Shown: piece by piece, positions 19,001-28,833 of the stretch
Layout of the letters: each line of letters opens with the position of its first letter
Position numbering within the stretch: position 1 is the stretch's first letter
Source: an uncultured Bacteroidales bacterium
GTDB lineage: Bacteria; Bacteroidota; Bacteroidia; Bacteroidales; P3
Direction of reading: 5' to 3'
DNA length: 62,830 bases
NCBI GenBank assembly: GCA_947168665.1
Contig: CAMVMX010000018.1
Location: 1-62,830 of the forward strand
Position numbers and translations under genes: made by a program
Notes under the pieces: model-generated
Database searches by the model: none
What the model was told of the DNA's origin: nothing
The model's input: the letters and a program-made list of their open reading frames with translations, nothing else

Positions 19001-19235
19001 CCGAGGGGTCAGCGGGGCAGCGGTCGGCGTACACATACTGGCCCGTTTTAGGATGCCGCACAATGGTGAACCCCTCGGCATCGTGCAGCCAGTTGTAGAA
19101 CTCGTCGCCGCTGGCAAAACAGTGCAGAGTGTCGCCGCACGGCTGCACCACCGCCACAGGCACAAAGCGCAGCGGGGCAGCCACACACCAGCCGCACAGA
19201 ACTATACAATAAAACAATGATAATATTTTGCGCAT
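16020..19235 (-). CDS. M6-family metalloprotease, T9SS cargo
   Basis: A 1071-residue secreted protease. Signal peptide MRKILSLFYCIVLCGWCVAA; M6 (immune-inhibitor A-like) catalytic domain with the zinc motif in SLCHEMTHTLGAPDLYHYD near residues 325-345; a jelly-roll-like region around 540-700; two repetitive stretches with a DT[VLM] roughly every eight residues (about 705-775 and 850-905). Two InlB/bacterial-repeat units (GYRFDHWMDG, GYHFVRWSDG) each follow one stretch. It ends in a T9SS type A domain (IAIYNMLGQPV ... PGLYIVRIG ... VIVLEQ). It likely degrades extracellular protein. It lies just downstream of the T9SS Plug gene. Confidence 0.9.
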   Translation of the reverse strand: MRKILSLFYCIVLCGWCVAAPLRFVPVAVVQPCGDTLHCFASGDEFYNWLHDAEGFTIVRHPKTGQYVYADRCPADPSASLLQYGVLPQGLCASPWVPGIDNPAKAGLEPSLMPTRAFLQAQHTAWNVPKEQPSTLTKSSSPFSGTLNNVVIFIRFADDSVCTSFPFSTINGMFNDSSASSESLFNYFHHSSYGSLRVVSYYLPAPAGNVVLSYQDSHPRNYFQPYDATTNPGGYNHDTVRRNREFTLLQNAVGWVNANCAVGSLPDLDLDNDNMVDNVCFVVSGTYTGWNNLLWPHKWSIFDRTVLLGSKRIYTYNFQLAGSGTSYFNVSTLCHEMTHTLGAPDLYHYDCYNSISPAGAWDLMNSNQTPPQQTNSMFKLLFTNWFDSIPQITEGGEYTLQSLASGPNHAVRVSSAVPHEWYVLEYRNNADTFDMSIPNRGLLIWRFNDRTGASNSGFDFSTTPHQLWLFRPGSAVDTVNGLIAQAAFGVGGRTVFNASSNPHPYLCDGTPDSSFSITNIHINGPANSSVTFTFTPHGGQACPAVDAFPLAQDFESGDAACWTVLCMSAPNSAEAGVVQTANGVTPHAGAYQFRFSSFHQATDFNQYLISPRLRHSHPLQLGFWCRRSNSATEYLRILYSTTSNSPVSFTDTIADIAINANGWQQRVVTIPPQARYIALNYYSDYAYRLLVDDIVLRDTLGPDTLVRDTVFIHVQDTVYRSVTDTMVVWLHDTVTTIQHDTLSTHVVDTLFFNIVDTVERTAFDTMPYAPQLHEVAILPNEASRGKTSGSGFFLEGTRLEIAAIALPGYRFDHWMDGNRDNPRTITVTSDMMFNAHFAARTKGSGEKAIVAVTDTIVVHDTVWITLHDTVTLTLRDTLLLHVRDTLHHVLRDTLWLPLDEHDTFFVIIREPFPYDTTSYLPLTVQTADPLMGQAAGSGLFPYGTAVQLGALPAEGYHFVRWSDGATENPHTIHVEASTLLTAEFAPGETVGVTEPSESPTARVFTLGCRIVAEAPAALPIAIYNMLGQPVLLVGSGSDHTIRRTESSPLRPGLYIVRIGNLPASKVIVLEQ

Positions 19236-19282
19236 ATTCTTATTATTGAAAGTTGCTATATTTTACTCACAGATGGGTCTGC

Positions 19283-20620
19283 TCAAAAACGTTTGCCCAT
19301 GGCGTTGGCTGCGCCGCCGTGGCCCACGGCAACCAGCCGGTCATAGCGGTCGCCCGCGCCGCGGTAATAGATATAGGCCGTATACCTGTTGGGTGTCTCG
19401 AAATGGTCGCCCTCCAACGGGCGGGTTTCGCCCCTGTGGCTGCCAGCGGGGACGAAAAGCAGCTGGTAGGAATAGTAGCCCTGCTTCAACAGCAGACGCA
19501 GCGTATAGGCCTTCAAGTCGGGACGGTACTCCATGCGGCTTGCCTCGTCGAGACACCAGTTTGTCAGCTCGCCTGCCACATGCACCGCCCCGTTCAGGAA
19601 CGGGTAACGCACCGGCAGCAGGAAATAGACCCACACATAGTCGGCCTCCGTCTGCCTGTTGGAGCGGTCCCACACATTCACCTTCATCCCGCCGTTCAGC
19701 ACCTCCTCGGCCACGAAGTTGCCGCCCGAACGGTCAGCCAGCGGCTTCAATGTGGCGTACCACTGGCCGCCATACTCCTCAATCTGGGCAACATTATAGG
19801 TGGCAGTGCGGATATTGCTGATATCGAACCATCTGAACGTATTGCCACACTCGAACACATTCTCGGCGCGGCGGCGGTAACACAACGCCCCCCCGTCATA
19901 GCCGCTGAACTGCAGCCTTCGCATATTGTCCAGGCGGCCGTTCTGCTGCACCACCACCTCCAGCCAGGCAGGATTCAGCGCCGGAGCGGGCGCCATGCCC
20001 CCGTAGTCGTCGTTGGGGCGCAATGCGACATCCACCTCGCGCCTTTCGAGCATGGACACCCCGTCATAGGGGTTCACCACCTCGACGCTCGCCCTCAGGC
20101 TCTGCTCCGTCACCCTGAAACGACGCGTAAGCACAACACTGTCGGGATTGTCCTGGTCATACACCACCACCGCATAATTGCCCGAAACCAACAACTGGCT
20201 CTGCTCAGAGGGGATGTATTGGTGATAGTGGACATAGTCGGTCAGCGTCGTGAAAGAACTGGCATAACCCTCAACCGCACCCTCGGCAAACCCACTCATA
20301 AACTCATAATCCTCCAGCTCGTCGCGACGCCAGCGGCTGTCGCAATGCACAATCCTGTAGCGGAAACTGCCCACCTCCGCACCCAGCACATCAAAAGCCA
20401 GCAGCAAGCGCCCGCCCCCATCTAATGCCACCACCGGCGCCTCGCCCTCAACGCCGCCGCCCCACAGCGCCGCCGTGCGCACAGCCGGACTCCAATTAGA
20501 GTCCGGAATGGGCTGCGCTCCCGACCGCAGGGGCACCATCAGCAACACCGCCGCCGCGATGCCTGCCACACTGCCCCTCGGCAGCCCCAACAACGTCGAC
20601 AATAGAGCCTTTATAATCAT
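19283..20620 (-). CDS. Type IX secretion Plug protein (DUF5103)
   Basis: A 445-residue protein with a signal peptide, matching the DUF5103 family: N-terminal [34 protein letters not shown], a central [13 protein letters not shown] box and the C-terminal Ig-like part [29 protein letters not shown] are shared hallmarks as I remember them. In Flavobacterium the Plug protein closes the SprA translocon pore from the periplasmic side. The ATG at 20620 overlaps the acetyltransferase stop (ATGA), and a hydrophobic leader follows, which fixes the start. Confidence 0.85.
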   Translation of the reverse strand: MIIKALLSTLLGLPRGSVAGIAAAVLLMVPLRSGAQPIPDSNWSPAVRTAALWGGGVEGEAPVVALDGGGRLLLAFDVLGAEVGSFRYRIVHCDSRWRRDELEDYEFMSGFAEGAVEGYASSFTTLTDYVHYHQYIPSEQSQLLVSGNYAVVVYDQDNPDSVVLTRRFRVTEQSLRASVEVVNPYDGVSMLERREVDVALRPNDDYGGMAPAPALNPAWLEVVVQQNGRLDNMRRLQFSGYDGGALCYRRRAENVFECGNTFRWFDISNIRTATYNVAQIEEYGGQWYATLKPLADRSGGNFVAEEVLNGGMKVNVWDRSNRQTEADYVWVYFLLPVRYPFLNGAVHVAGELTNWCLDEASRMEYRPDLKAYTLRLLLKQGYYSYQLLFVPAGSHRGETRPLEGDHFETPNRYTAYIYYRGAGDRYDRLVAVGHGGAANAMGKRF

Positions 20621-21291
20621 GAGCGTTGCGTTTTGTCCGTCAAGAAACCCTTCACATCCCAGAAATGCTCCGTCACCTCGTGCAAATGGTCGGCCGGGTC
20701 GTCCCACCACCTGCGCTGCAGCAACGCCTGGACCGTCTCGGCATCAAAGCGGTATTTCACCACCCGAGCCGGCACTCCCACCGCCACAGCATAGGGCGGC
20801 ACATCCCTCGTCACCACCGCTCCCGCGCCCACCACAGCCCCGTCGCCGATAGTCACGCCGTCAATAATCGTCACATTAGCCCCGATAAACACATCATTGC
20901 CAATCGTCGTATGCTTCGACTCCTCAAACAGCGGTCTGTCCGTCAGCGACACCCCGTTCTGCTTCGCCGTCGAATAAAACATCGGATGCGTCGAAACCCC
21001 TGCCGTCGGGTGCAGCCCCTGCCCGCAGCACAGATGGGGCCCGACCGAGCAAAACCTGCCAATCGTCGTATTCGCCACCAGCGCGCCGCGCGACACATAA
21101 CTGTAGTCCCCCATCTCAACATCGTGCAACACATACGGAGCCACCAGCCGGCAGTGCGCGCCCAGCCGGCAGTGCGACAACTCCGACCGCACAACCGAGA
21201 ACCCCGTCGTCTTGCCCACAGGAATCACCGGGCTGTCAAGCCAATGGCCCAGCAGTTTCTGGATGTAGTATTTTAATTTCTTTTTCGCCAT
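20617..21291 (-). CDS. CatB-like hexapeptide O-acetyltransferase
   Basis: A 224-residue left-handed beta-helix acyltransferase of the xenobiotic acetyltransferase type: repeated hexapeptides ([35 protein letters not shown]), the [19 protein letters not shown] segment with the probable catalytic histidine, and the loop STHPMFYS. It transfers acetyl from acetyl-CoA to a sugar hydroxyl. It overlaps the glycosyltransferase by 19 bases on one side and Plug by 4 on the other, so the three are tightly coupled. Its likely substrate is a surface glycan, by context. Confidence 0.88.
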   Translation of the reverse strand: MAKKKLKYYIQKLLGHWLDSPVIPVGKTTGFSVVRSELSHCRLGAHCRLVAPYVLHDVEMGDYSYVSRGALVANTTIGRFCSVGPHLCCGQGLHPTAGVSTHPMFYSTAKQNGVSLTDRPLFEESKHTTIGNDVFIGANVTIIDGVTIGDGAVVGAGAVVTRDVPPYAVAVGVPARVVKYRFDAETVQALLQRRWWDDPADHLHEVTEHFWDVKGFLTDKTQRS

Positions 21292-22241
21292 GATCCTTGG
21301 TGGCCTAACAGCCTCTTTGCCCTTTTGTTGATAATGAAATAGACCTTGCGGGCCGCCGACCAGTTGGCGCGCGAAGGTTCGAAATAACTGAAGTGGAATG
21401 CACGGTCAGCCTCATGCTGTACCCCGCAGTCCACAGGATGGGTCAAGGGCAGGATGGGGTGCGTCGGAACACTGTCTATTAAATTGCCCGCCGCTGAGGG
21501 ATGCGTGGCATCCACCACCGTGCCGATGTTCGAGGACAGATTCACATTGGGTATCACCCCCTTGCCGTGATTGAGCCAGATGCTCATAAAGAACTGCATA
21601 TCCCAACTCGAATTGCCCACACCGTCGCGGTGCACCTCGTCCAGACGGTCGCACCAATACTCCCTCTCCAGCAGTCCGCACCCATAGCGCCGCAAAGCCC
21701 GGCGCAGCCGGCCCCGGCTCACATCCATCAGGCGCAAGTCGAAATGTTGCCAAGCCCGCCGCCACGTGGCCCACGCGCATAAGTTACGGTTCATCATTGA
21801 GAAATAGTAGCTCTCCTGGTTGGGTCTTGTCCTGTCCACATTCATGCTCCCGATGGCCATCACCGACGAGTCCGCCGCATATCGCTCCAGAAGCTCCTGG
21901 GCATAGAGGAAGAAGTCAGGGTGTGGCACAGCGTCATCCTCCACCACGATACCCTGCTCCACTTGGCCGAAAAACCATGTCAACGCATCGGCGGGGCCGG
22001 GCCCGCAGCCCAGATTGACCGGCGCATAGCGGGTATGGAGGCGCGTGGGTGTCGAACCCGCCAGTTCTTCCACCACCTGGCGCACTTCGGCCACGCGTGC
22101 CGCGTCGTCGGGATGCGACGGGCGGGGACCATCCTGAAACACATACAAATCCCTTGGCTGCTGTTCCATTACAGACTCCAAAACCCGTCGTGTAAAGTCA
22201 GGGCGGTTGAACGTGATGAGAAGAATGGGCGTGTCGAACAT
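21273..22241 (-). CDS. GT13-like glycosyltransferase
   Basis: A 322-residue GT-A fold enzyme starting [21 protein letters not shown]. The motif [20 protein letters not shown] around residue 100 matches the EDD-x-DFF metal-binding signature of the N-acetylglucosaminyltransferase I (GT13) superfamily; a later Trp-rich acceptor region ([10 protein letters not shown]) fits too. It would add a sugar from a nucleotide sugar to a glycan or glycoprotein. The ATG at 22241 was chosen because the fold begins there. It lies 19 bases downstream of the acyl-CoA synthetase gene. Confidence 0.82.
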   Translation of the reverse strand: MFDTPILLITFNRPDFTRRVLESVMEQQPRDLYVFQDGPRPSHPDDAARVAEVRQVVEELAGSTPTRLHTRYAPVNLGCGPGPADALTWFFGQVEQGIVVEDDAVPHPDFFLYAQELLERYAADSSVMAIGSMNVDRTRPNQESYYFSMMNRNLCAWATWRRAWQHFDLRLMDVSRGRLRRALRRYGCGLLEREYWCDRLDEVHRDGVGNSSWDMQFFMSIWLNHGKGVIPNVNLSSNIGTVVDATHPSAAGNLIDSVPTHPILPLTHPVDCGVQHEADRAFHFSYFEPSRANWSAARKVYFIINKRAKRLLGHQGSWRKRN

Positions 22242-22260
22242 AATTAACTGGCAACAGTGA

Positions 22261-24132
22261 CTATTTCTTCTTTGAGAACCCGAAATTCGGCAGTTCCACA
22301 CTGCGGAAAGCCGACAACAGGGGGTTGGTTGGCTGCGGAGCCTTGCCGTAAATCTCGGCAATCAAGTTCTTGTATTTCTCCATCAAAATGTTGCGCTTGA
22401 TTTTCAGCGTCGGCGACAGCAGTCCGTTGGCCGAAGTCCACTCATCCGTCACCAGGCGGAAACTTTTAATCTGCTCGTGCGCCGCAAAATCGCGGTTGAT
22501 CACCTCAATCACCTCCTTAAACTTCTCTTTGGTCTGCGGCATGGCCAGCAGCTGGCCGTTGTCGCGGTAATGGAGCTTGTGTTTCAAAGCCCAGTAGTGG
22601 AGAGTGTTGAAATTGGGTGCGATGATTACGCCCACACTCTTCTCGTTCTCACCCACCACCATGGCCTGCTCAATGTATTCAGACTCGCGCAGCTTGTTTT
22701 CCAACAGCTGGGGCGCGATGTATTTGCCGGCCGAGAGCTTGAAGATATCCTTCTTGCGGTCGGTGATGCGCAGGTAGCGCGGGCCTGTCAGCCCTCCCAC
22801 AAACTGGCCTACGTCGCCAGTGTGGAACCAGCCGTCGGCGTCAATCACTTGGGCGGTGTATTCGGGGTCTTTGTAGTAGCCCATCATGACGTGGGGGCCC
22901 CGGGTGAGGATTTCGCCGTCGTCGGCCAGTTTGACTTCCACGCCGCTCAGCACGGGTCCGACGGTGCCGATGCGCACGTTGCCGTGGGCGGGGTCGTTGA
23001 CCGCAATGACGGGCGATGTTTCGGAGAGGCCATATCCTTCGTAGATGTTGATGCCCGCGGCCGCGAAGGTGCGGATGATGCGGGGCTGGATGCTGCTGGA
23101 GCCGGTGATGACGATTAGGCGGTTGCCCCCGAACCGTTCGCGCCAGTGGCGGTAGACGAGGCGGTCGTAGAAAATCTGCGACAGCTGGTAGCCTAACGAC
23201 ACTTTTTTGAGTAGTGTGTAGTCGTAGCGGGCGCCGTGTTTGAAGGCGCGGCTGTAGATGGCTTTTTTGATGCCGGTGAGGTCTTTGCCGGCGGCATAGA
23301 GTTTGTCGTACACCATTTCGAGCACGCGGGGCACGGCACAGAATCCGTTGGTGTGGGTTTCGGCCATGTTTTGCTGCAGGGTGCCCATGTTTTCGGCATA
23401 GTAGATTGAGACTCCTTTGAGCTGGAAGTGGTAGTTCATGCTGCGCTCGTACATGTGGTTCAGGGGCAGGAATGAGAGGACGCGGCTGTCCGACGTCATG
23501 GGGTTGACTTTTTCGTGGGCGATGAAGTTGCTGCAGATGTTGCGGTGGGTGAGCATGACTCCTTTGGGCTGGCCGGTGGTGCCGGAGGTGTAGATGAGGG
23601 TTACCCAGTCGTCGGGTTTGATGGTTTCTTTGAGGTGGGCGATGAGGGGGCTGTTTTTTTCGCGGCTGGCTATGCCGGCTTTGAGTATTTCCAGTGTGCG
23701 GCGGTGGCCTTCGACGGCCGCGAGGGTGTAGATTTGGGGCTTGGTTTGCATCCGCTCGACGGCGGGCAGGATTCGTTTCAGCAGCACGTTGTTCGACACG
23801 AGGATGATTTTGGCTTCGCTGTGGGTGAATATGTGCAGGTAGTTGTCCGCACTCAGTGTGGGGTAGACGGGCACGTGGATCATCCCGGCCAGGGCGAGGG
23901 CCATGTCGATGAAGTTCCATTCGGGGCAGTTGGCCGATATGGTCACGACTCGGTCGCCGGGCTGGAGCCCCAGTTCCAGAAGGCCGCAGGCCATGTAGTG
24001 TGCATATTTGTAGTAGTCGTGGGTGCTGTATTTCACCCATTCTCCTTTTTCTTTTCCAGCCAGGATGTCTGCCTTGTCGGGGAAGGAGGTGACGAGGTGG
24101 TCCAGGAGGTCGAATGTGCGTGTTATTTCCAT
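22261..24132 (-). CDS. AMP-forming long-chain acyl-CoA synthetase
   Basis: A 623-residue adenylate-forming enzyme. P-loop [20 protein letters not shown] near residue 200, YGLSETSPV around 378, GWFHTGDVG, and the C-terminal [20 protein letters not shown] block with the catalytic lysine region. It activates fatty acids to acyl-CoA for lipid synthesis or recycling, on the cytoplasmic face. First gene of the minus-strand run that continues into the glycosyltransferase, acetyltransferase and Plug genes; it shares a short divergent promoter region with trkA. Confidence 0.92.
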   Translation of the reverse strand: MEITRTFDLLDHLVTSFPDKADILAGKEKGEWVKYSTHDYYKYAHYMACGLLELGLQPGDRVVTISANCPEWNFIDMALALAGMIHVPVYPTLSADNYLHIFTHSEAKIILVSNNVLLKRILPAVERMQTKPQIYTLAAVEGHRRTLEILKAGIASREKNSPLIAHLKETIKPDDWVTLIYTSGTTGQPKGVMLTHRNICSNFIAHEKVNPMTSDSRVLSFLPLNHMYERSMNYHFQLKGVSIYYAENMGTLQQNMAETHTNGFCAVPRVLEMVYDKLYAAGKDLTGIKKAIYSRAFKHGARYDYTLLKKVSLGYQLSQIFYDRLVYRHWRERFGGNRLIVITGSSSIQPRIIRTFAAAGINIYEGYGLSETSPVIAVNDPAHGNVRIGTVGPVLSGVEVKLADDGEILTRGPHVMMGYYKDPEYTAQVIDADGWFHTGDVGQFVGGLTGPRYLRITDRKKDIFKLSAGKYIAPQLLENKLRESEYIEQAMVVGENEKSVGVIIAPNFNTLHYWALKHKLHYRDNGQLLAMPQTKEKFKEVIEVINRDFAAHEQIKSFRLVTDEWTSANGLLSPTLKIKRNILMEKYKNLIAEIYGKAPQPTNPLLSAFRSVELPNFGFSKKK

Positions 24133-24202
24133 AGTTGTGGGTCTGCTTTTTTTGTGTCGGGTTTTGCGGCCGCACGGGGTGTGCGGTGTGTGTTTGAATT
24201 TG

Positions 24203-24250
24203 CAAAATTACTATTTTTTTCAGACATATCCACTTTTTTTCGTATTTTTG
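24203..24250. promoter_or_regulatory. Divergent -7 elements for acyl-CoA synthetase and trkA
   Basis: TAATTTTG on the minus strand (24210-24203) faces the acyl-CoA synthetase gene, and TATTTTTG on the plus strand (24243-24250) faces trkA. Both match TAnnTTTG. No exact TTTG is found 19 bases upstream of either. Confidence 0.5.
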
Positions 24251-24309
24251 CAGCCGCTAACCACCCGGTGGGCGCTTTTTTGCCCGGGGTTGTAAAACGA
24301 CAGTGTGTA

Positions 24310-25653
24310 ATGAATATCATCATTGCGGGCGACGGCGAGGTGGGGTTCCATCTGGCCCGGTCGCTCAGGGATTTGGATCATAATATCACGGTGGTGGACC
24401 CGGACGAGGGTCTGCTCAAACGGCTGGAGAAGGAGTCTGACTTGCTGACTATCGCGGGTTCGTCAACTTCGCCCAGTGTGCTGGCCGAGGCCAATGTGGG
24501 CGACTGCGACCTTTTTCTCGCGGTGTTGCACGACGAGAGTGTCAATTTGATGAGTTGTGTGCTGGCCAAACGGTTGCGGGCCCGCCGCACGGTGGCCCGC
24601 ATTACGAATGCGGAGTTGCTGGCTCCGAAGCACCGCGATATGTTCCGCGAGATTGGGGTTGACGAGTTGGTGTGTCCCGAGCGCATCGCGACCAAGGAGA
24701 TTGTCAATCTGCTTAACAATACGGTGGCTACGGAGTTTTTCGATTTCAGCGGGGGGCTGCTGACTATGTATTTGGTCCGCCTCGACAGCCACACGGCCGT
24801 GGCAGGACTCAGTGTGCAGGAGTTGGTGCAGCGCTACAGTATGCTGCAGGCCCGCATTGTGGCTATTCTCCGCCGGGGCGAGACGCTCATCCCCCATGCG
24901 GGGCTTGTGTTGGCCGAGGGCGATTTGGCTTATCTTATCAGTCGTCCCAACCAGCTGGAGGTTGTCAAGCAGGTGCTTGGCAAGGAGGATGTGGCGGTGC
25001 GCCGAGTGATGATTGTGGGCGCGGGACGGGTGGGGCGCTATGCGGCCATGGCGCTGGAGGACCGTATGCGGGTCACGCTGCTTGAGGAGTCGCGGGTGCG
25101 TTGCGAGGAGGCCGCAGCCCAGTTGCGGCGCACTCTGGTCATTAACGGCGACGCCACCGACATTGAACTGCTCAAGGACGAGGGCCTTCAGGACACTGAT
25201 GCGTTTATCGCGGTGACTGACTCCTCCGAGACGAACATCCTCACTTGTCTGCATGCGAAGAGGCTGGGGGTGAAGCGCACTATTGCCCTGGTGGAAAACA
25301 CGGGGTTTATCAGTCTCTCGCAGGATATCGGCATTGACACGATTATCAATAAGAAACTTATCACGGCCAGTTATATTTCGCGGTTTGTTGTGAGGGGAGA
25401 CGCGGTGCGGAGCAAGTGGCTCAGCGGCACGAATGCGGAGCTGATTGAGTTTAATGTGGGCAAACGGGCCCCGGCCACGCGCCATTTGATTCGCGATTTG
25501 GGGCTGCCAAAGGGGGCTACGATTGGGGGCATTATCCGCGGCAAGGAGACGATTTTCCCGACTCGCGACACGCAGATTCTGGCCAAGGACAGGGTGGTGG
25601 TGTTTGCCCTGCCCAAGGCTATGGAGCAGGCGGCAAATTTGTTTGAGAGTTGA
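24310..25653 (+). CDS. trkA: Trk potassium uptake regulator TrkA
   Basis: A 447-residue peripheral membrane protein with two Rossmann RCK-N domains (MNIIIAGDGEVGFHLARSL and VMIVGAGRVGRYAAMAL), each followed by an RCK-C domain. It binds NAD(H) or ATP and gates TrkH channels. The ATG at 24310 begins the first nucleotide-binding strand; the longer open frame upstream is antisense to the acyl-CoA synthetase. It is followed closely by two trkH genes. Confidence 0.95.
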   Translation: MNIIIAGDGEVGFHLARSLRDLDHNITVVDPDEGLLKRLEKESDLLTIAGSSTSPSVLAEANVGDCDLFLAVLHDESVNLMSCVLAKRLRARRTVARITNAELLAPKHRDMFREIGVDELVCPERIATKEIVNLLNNTVATEFFDFSGGLLTMYLVRLDSHTAVAGLSVQELVQRYSMLQARIVAILRRGETLIPHAGLVLAEGDLAYLISRPNQLEVVKQVLGKEDVAVRRVMIVGAGRVGRYAAMALEDRMRVTLLEESRVRCEEAAAQLRRTLVINGDATDIELLKDEGLQDTDAFIAVTDSSETNILTCLHAKRLGVKRTIALVENTGFISLSQDIGIDTIINKKLITASYISRFVVRGDAVRSKWLSGTNAELIEFNVGKRAPATRHLIRDLGLPKGATIGGIIRGKETIFPTRDTQILAKDRVVVFALPKAMEQAANLFES

Positions 25654-25677
25654 GGGGCGTATATGGTGAAAAAATGA

Positions 25678-27183
25678 ATGGACGGGATGCATGAGTATGG
25701 CAGGGTTGTGAGGGTCAGGCGTTTCAACTGGAGGTTGATGGCGCGGGTGACGGGGGTGCTGTCACTTTATCTTGCGGCGGGGTTGTTGGTTCCCTTCGGC
25801 GTGTCACTTTGTGTGCGCGATGGCATGCAGTTTGCCCTTGCGGCGGCGGGGTTGCTGATTTTGATGGCGGGGTTGCTGTTGCGGAATATGGTCGGCGGCA
25901 GGGCGGAGTATGGTTTGCGCGAGGATGAGAGTTATTGGCTCACGGTGGCGGTGTGGGTGTGTGTGCCGCTGTTCGGAGCTTTGCCGTATCTTTTTACAGG
26001 GGTCACCGCTTCGTTTACCGATGCTTTGTTTGAGTCGTTCAGCGGGTTTACCACTACGGGTTCGTCGGTGATAGGGCGGCCGGAGGATTTGCCCCAGTCG
26101 ATAAAGGTCTACCGGGCCACAACCCAATGGGTGGGGGGCTTGGGGCTGCTGTTGCTGGTGGTGGCGGTGTTGCGGCGGCTGGGACTGGGCGCGGGCAGTC
26201 TGTATGAGGCTGAGTTCAGCGGCACTCAGCAGCGGCGGCTGCACCCAAGGCTGGCGCGGAGTGTGACGCGGATGTGGGTTGTCTATGGGTTGGTGACGAC
26301 GGTGATGTGGGTTGTGCTGGCGGTGCAGGGTGTGGGGGTGATTGATGCGTTCTGCGTGGCTTGCAGCACGGTGTCGACGGGTGGTTTTGTGACGCACAGC
26401 GGGGGTGTGGCCGCCATGGGGCAGGGTGTGGTGACGACGGTGACGGTGTTCATGTTTTTGAGCGGGGTGAATGTGGCGGTGCTGTACAGGTTGCTGACGT
26501 TGCGGTGGCGCGGGTTGTGGCGCGACGCCGAGCTGCGGGTTTACGCGGTGGTGTATGTGTTTGCGGCGGCGGTGTGCACGGTGGCTTTTGTGTCGAAGGG
26601 GGGGATGTGGGGCGAGTCGGCGCGGTATGCGTTGTTCCATGTCGCCTCGACGATGTCGACTTGCGGCTTTTATATGTCTGCGCCGCAGGGTTGGCCTTTT
26701 TTTGTGAGTGTGGTGACGTTTGTGCTGATGGTTGTGGGGGCTTCGGCGGGCAGCACGGGTGGCGGGCTGAAGGTGCGGAGGGTGATGGTTGTGGCCCGGT
26801 ATTTGGCCAATTATTTCAATGCGATGATCCACCCCAATGCGGTGACGAGGGTGAAGATGAACGGCGAGGTGGTGGAGGAGGGGTATGTGGACAAGGTGCT
26901 GGCGTTTGTGTTTCTTTATGTGCTTTTTATTGTGGGTGGGGCTTGGGTGCTGACGATGTGCGGGAGTTCTATACCGGAGGCTTTGAGCATGGCGGCGGCG
27001 AATGTGGGCAACTTGGGGCCGTCGCCGGTGGTGGACACGATGGGGGGGCATTTGGATTATGCGCTGTTGCGGCCGGCGGCCAAGTGGACGCTCGCGGTGC
27101 TGATGGTGGCGGGCCGGGTGGAGTTGTTTGCGCTGGTGGCGGTGGTGTCGCCGTCCTACTGGCGCCTGCGGCGCTTGGGTTGA
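25678..27183 (+). CDS. trkH: TrkH-type potassium channel, first copy
   Basis: A 501-residue membrane protein with the four P-loop repeats of TrkH/KtrB. Selectivity-filter glycines are visible in SGFTTTGSSV, CSTVSTGGFVT, STMSTCGFYM and NVGNLGPSP. It lies 24 bases after trkA, so co-transcription is likely. An alternative start 9 bases downstream (MHEYGRVV) is equally good. Confidence 0.92.
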   Translation: MDGMHEYGRVVRVRRFNWRLMARVTGVLSLYLAAGLLVPFGVSLCVRDGMQFALAAAGLLILMAGLLLRNMVGGRAEYGLREDESYWLTVAVWVCVPLFGALPYLFTGVTASFTDALFESFSGFTTTGSSVIGRPEDLPQSIKVYRATTQWVGGLGLLLLVVAVLRRLGLGAGSLYEAEFSGTQQRRLHPRLARSVTRMWVVYGLVTTVMWVVLAVQGVGVIDAFCVACSTVSTGGFVTHSGGVAAMGQGVVTTVTVFMFLSGVNVAVLYRLLTLRWRGLWRDAELRVYAVVYVFAAAVCTVAFVSKGGMWGESARYALFHVASTMSTCGFYMSAPQGWPFFVSVVTFVLMVVGASAGSTGGGLKVRRVMVVARYLANYFNAMIHPNAVTRVKMNGEVVEEGYVDKVLAFVFLYVLFIVGGAWVLTMCGSSIPEALSMAAANVGNLGPSPVVDTMGGHLDYALLRPAAKWTLAVLMVAGRVELFALVAVVSPSYWRLRRLG

Positions 27184-27308
27184 TGTCTGGTTGTATGGAA
27201 GGTAAAGGGGTAACTGGTAAATGTGGTTCCGGGAGTGTGACGAAACGGGGTTGTTGGTGGATGGGAGGACCTTGCGATGTGGGTTTGGATGTTATTGAAT
27301 GATATGCT

Positions 27309-28760
27309 ATGGGCGATTTGAAATATATATTGCGGTTTATCGGCGTTGTGCTGACGGTTGAGGGTCTGCTTATGCTGGGCTGCCTCATCCCGGCGGTCCA
27401 TTTTGCCGACGGCACATGGGTGGAGATTACTCTGGCCGGTATGTTTACTTTGTGTGTGGGGTTGCTGCTGGTGGTCAGCTATCGGCGGGCCACGACGATG
27501 CACAGCCGCCGTATGGCTTATTTGATGGTGGTGCTGATGTGGGTGGTGCTGGCTCTTTTCGGCACGCTGCCTTTCCTTGCCACGGGTTCGCTGACGCGCT
27601 TTGTGGATGCCCTGTTTGAGTCTACCAGCGGCATCACGAGCACGGGGGCCACGGTTTTCAGCGCGGTGGAGTGGCTGCCGGCATCGGTGCTGCTGTGGCG
27701 CAGTGTGACGCAATGGTTCGGGGGGTTCGGCATTGTGCTGGTGGTGGTGGCGGTGGCCCCGAGGATGGGGATTAACCGTTTCAGCCTTTACCAGGCGGAG
27801 GCGTCGGGGGCTGACAACACGGGCAAGCAGTCGGCCACCACGGCCGCCACGGTCCGCCAGACGCTGGGGGTCTACATTTTGCTTACGCTGGTGTTTATTT
27901 TTCTGTTGCACAGGTGCGGCTTGCATGTGTGGGATGCGGTGAACTTGACGTTTACGAATATCTCGTCGGGTGGTTTTTCAATCTATAACAACAGTCTGGA
28001 GGGGTTGACGCATGGGCAGCAGTTTGTGGTGGCTGCGGCGATGCTGCTGAGCGGCGTGAATTTCGCTTTGCTCTACAATCTCGTCACGCTGAGGCTGGAC
28101 CGGCTGAAGCATAAGTTGGAGCAGTTGCGGCTGTATTTGGCGATGTATGTGGTGGGGGCGCTTTTGGTGGCTGCGGCTTTGGCCACGGTTATGGGGTATG
28201 GCGTGGGGGACGCGCTGCGGCTGGCTCTTGTGCAGACGGTGAGTGTGCTGACTACGACGGGCTCGTTGGTTGCCGACACGTCGGAGTGGTGGGTCCCGGT
28301 GACGTTCCTTTTTGTTGTCCTCTCGCTGTGTGGCGGCATGGCGGGCTCGACGGCGGGGGGATTGAAGACGATGCGGGTGTTGATTCTGGTGCGCCATGTG
28401 CGCAGGGTGCTGCGCGAGAGGCTGCACCCGCGCGCGGTGAATCCGGTGAGGCTGAACGGCAGCCCGGTGCCGCCTCGGCTGACGGCGAATGTGATGGTGA
28501 TTCTTATCGTTTATCTGATGACTGCCCTGGCGGGGGTGCTGCTGCTGATGTTGTGCGGCACGGGTGCCACGGAGTCGGTGGGGGCTGCCATAGCTTGTAT
28601 TACGGGCTATGGTCCCGGTTTGGGCCTGAGCGGTGGCTTTGGGTGTTATGCCCATTTCGGCGCCGGGGCCAAGCTGGTTTGTTCGCTGTTGATGTTGATG
28701 GGGCGGCTGGAGTGCCTGACGGTGCTGGTGGTGCTGCTGCCCGCGTTCTGGCGCAGGTAG
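27309..28760 (+). CDS. trkH: TrkH-type potassium channel, second copy
   Basis: A 483-residue TrkH paralogue. Filter segments: SGITSTGATVF, TNISSGGFSI, TTTGSLVAD and ITGYGPGLGLS. Except for the third repeat they keep the glycine in the same setting as in copy one, yet the flanking residues differ strongly, so the two channels may differ in K+/Na+ preference or gating. A 125-base spacer without a gene separates the copies. No second trkA is present, so both probably share one TrkA. Confidence 0.9.
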   Translation: MGDLKYILRFIGVVLTVEGLLMLGCLIPAVHFADGTWVEITLAGMFTLCVGLLLVVSYRRATTMHSRRMAYLMVVLMWVVLALFGTLPFLATGSLTRFVDALFESTSGITSTGATVFSAVEWLPASVLLWRSVTQWFGGFGIVLVVVAVAPRMGINRFSLYQAEASGADNTGKQSATTAATVRQTLGVYILLTLVFIFLLHRCGLHVWDAVNLTFTNISSGGFSIYNNSLEGLTHGQQFVVAAAMLLSGVNFALLYNLVTLRLDRLKHKLEQLRLYLAMYVVGALLVAAALATVMGYGVGDALRLALVQTVSVLTTTGSLVADTSEWWVPVTFLFVVLSLCGGMAGSTAGGLKTMRVLILVRHVRRVLRERLHPRAVNPVRLNGSPVPPRLTANVMVILIVYLMTALAGVLLLMLCGTGATESVGAAIACITGYGPGLGLSGGFGCYAHFGAGAKLVCSLLMLMGRLECLTVLVVLLPAFWRR

Positions 28761-28770
28761 GCTGGGGGAT

Positions 28771-28809
28771 AAAAAGGGACATCCTGACGGTTGGTGGCCA
28801 GGATGTCCC
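28771..28809 (-). terminator. Terminator of the 1585-residue surface protein gene
   Basis: GGGACATCCTG (28776-28786) pairs perfectly with CAGGATGTCCC (28799-28809), an 11-base stem with a 12-base loop. On the minus strand it is followed by five T residues (28775-28771), so it ends the T9SS gene; it may also stop readthrough from trkH. Confidence 0.85.
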
Positions 28810-28833
28810 GAATGTGGGTGTGCCGATGGGCTT

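Noticed and set aside
23515..24309. N-terminal extension of TrkA by 265 codons
   Set aside because: It is antisense to the acyl-CoA synthetase; TrkA similarity begins exactly at 24310.
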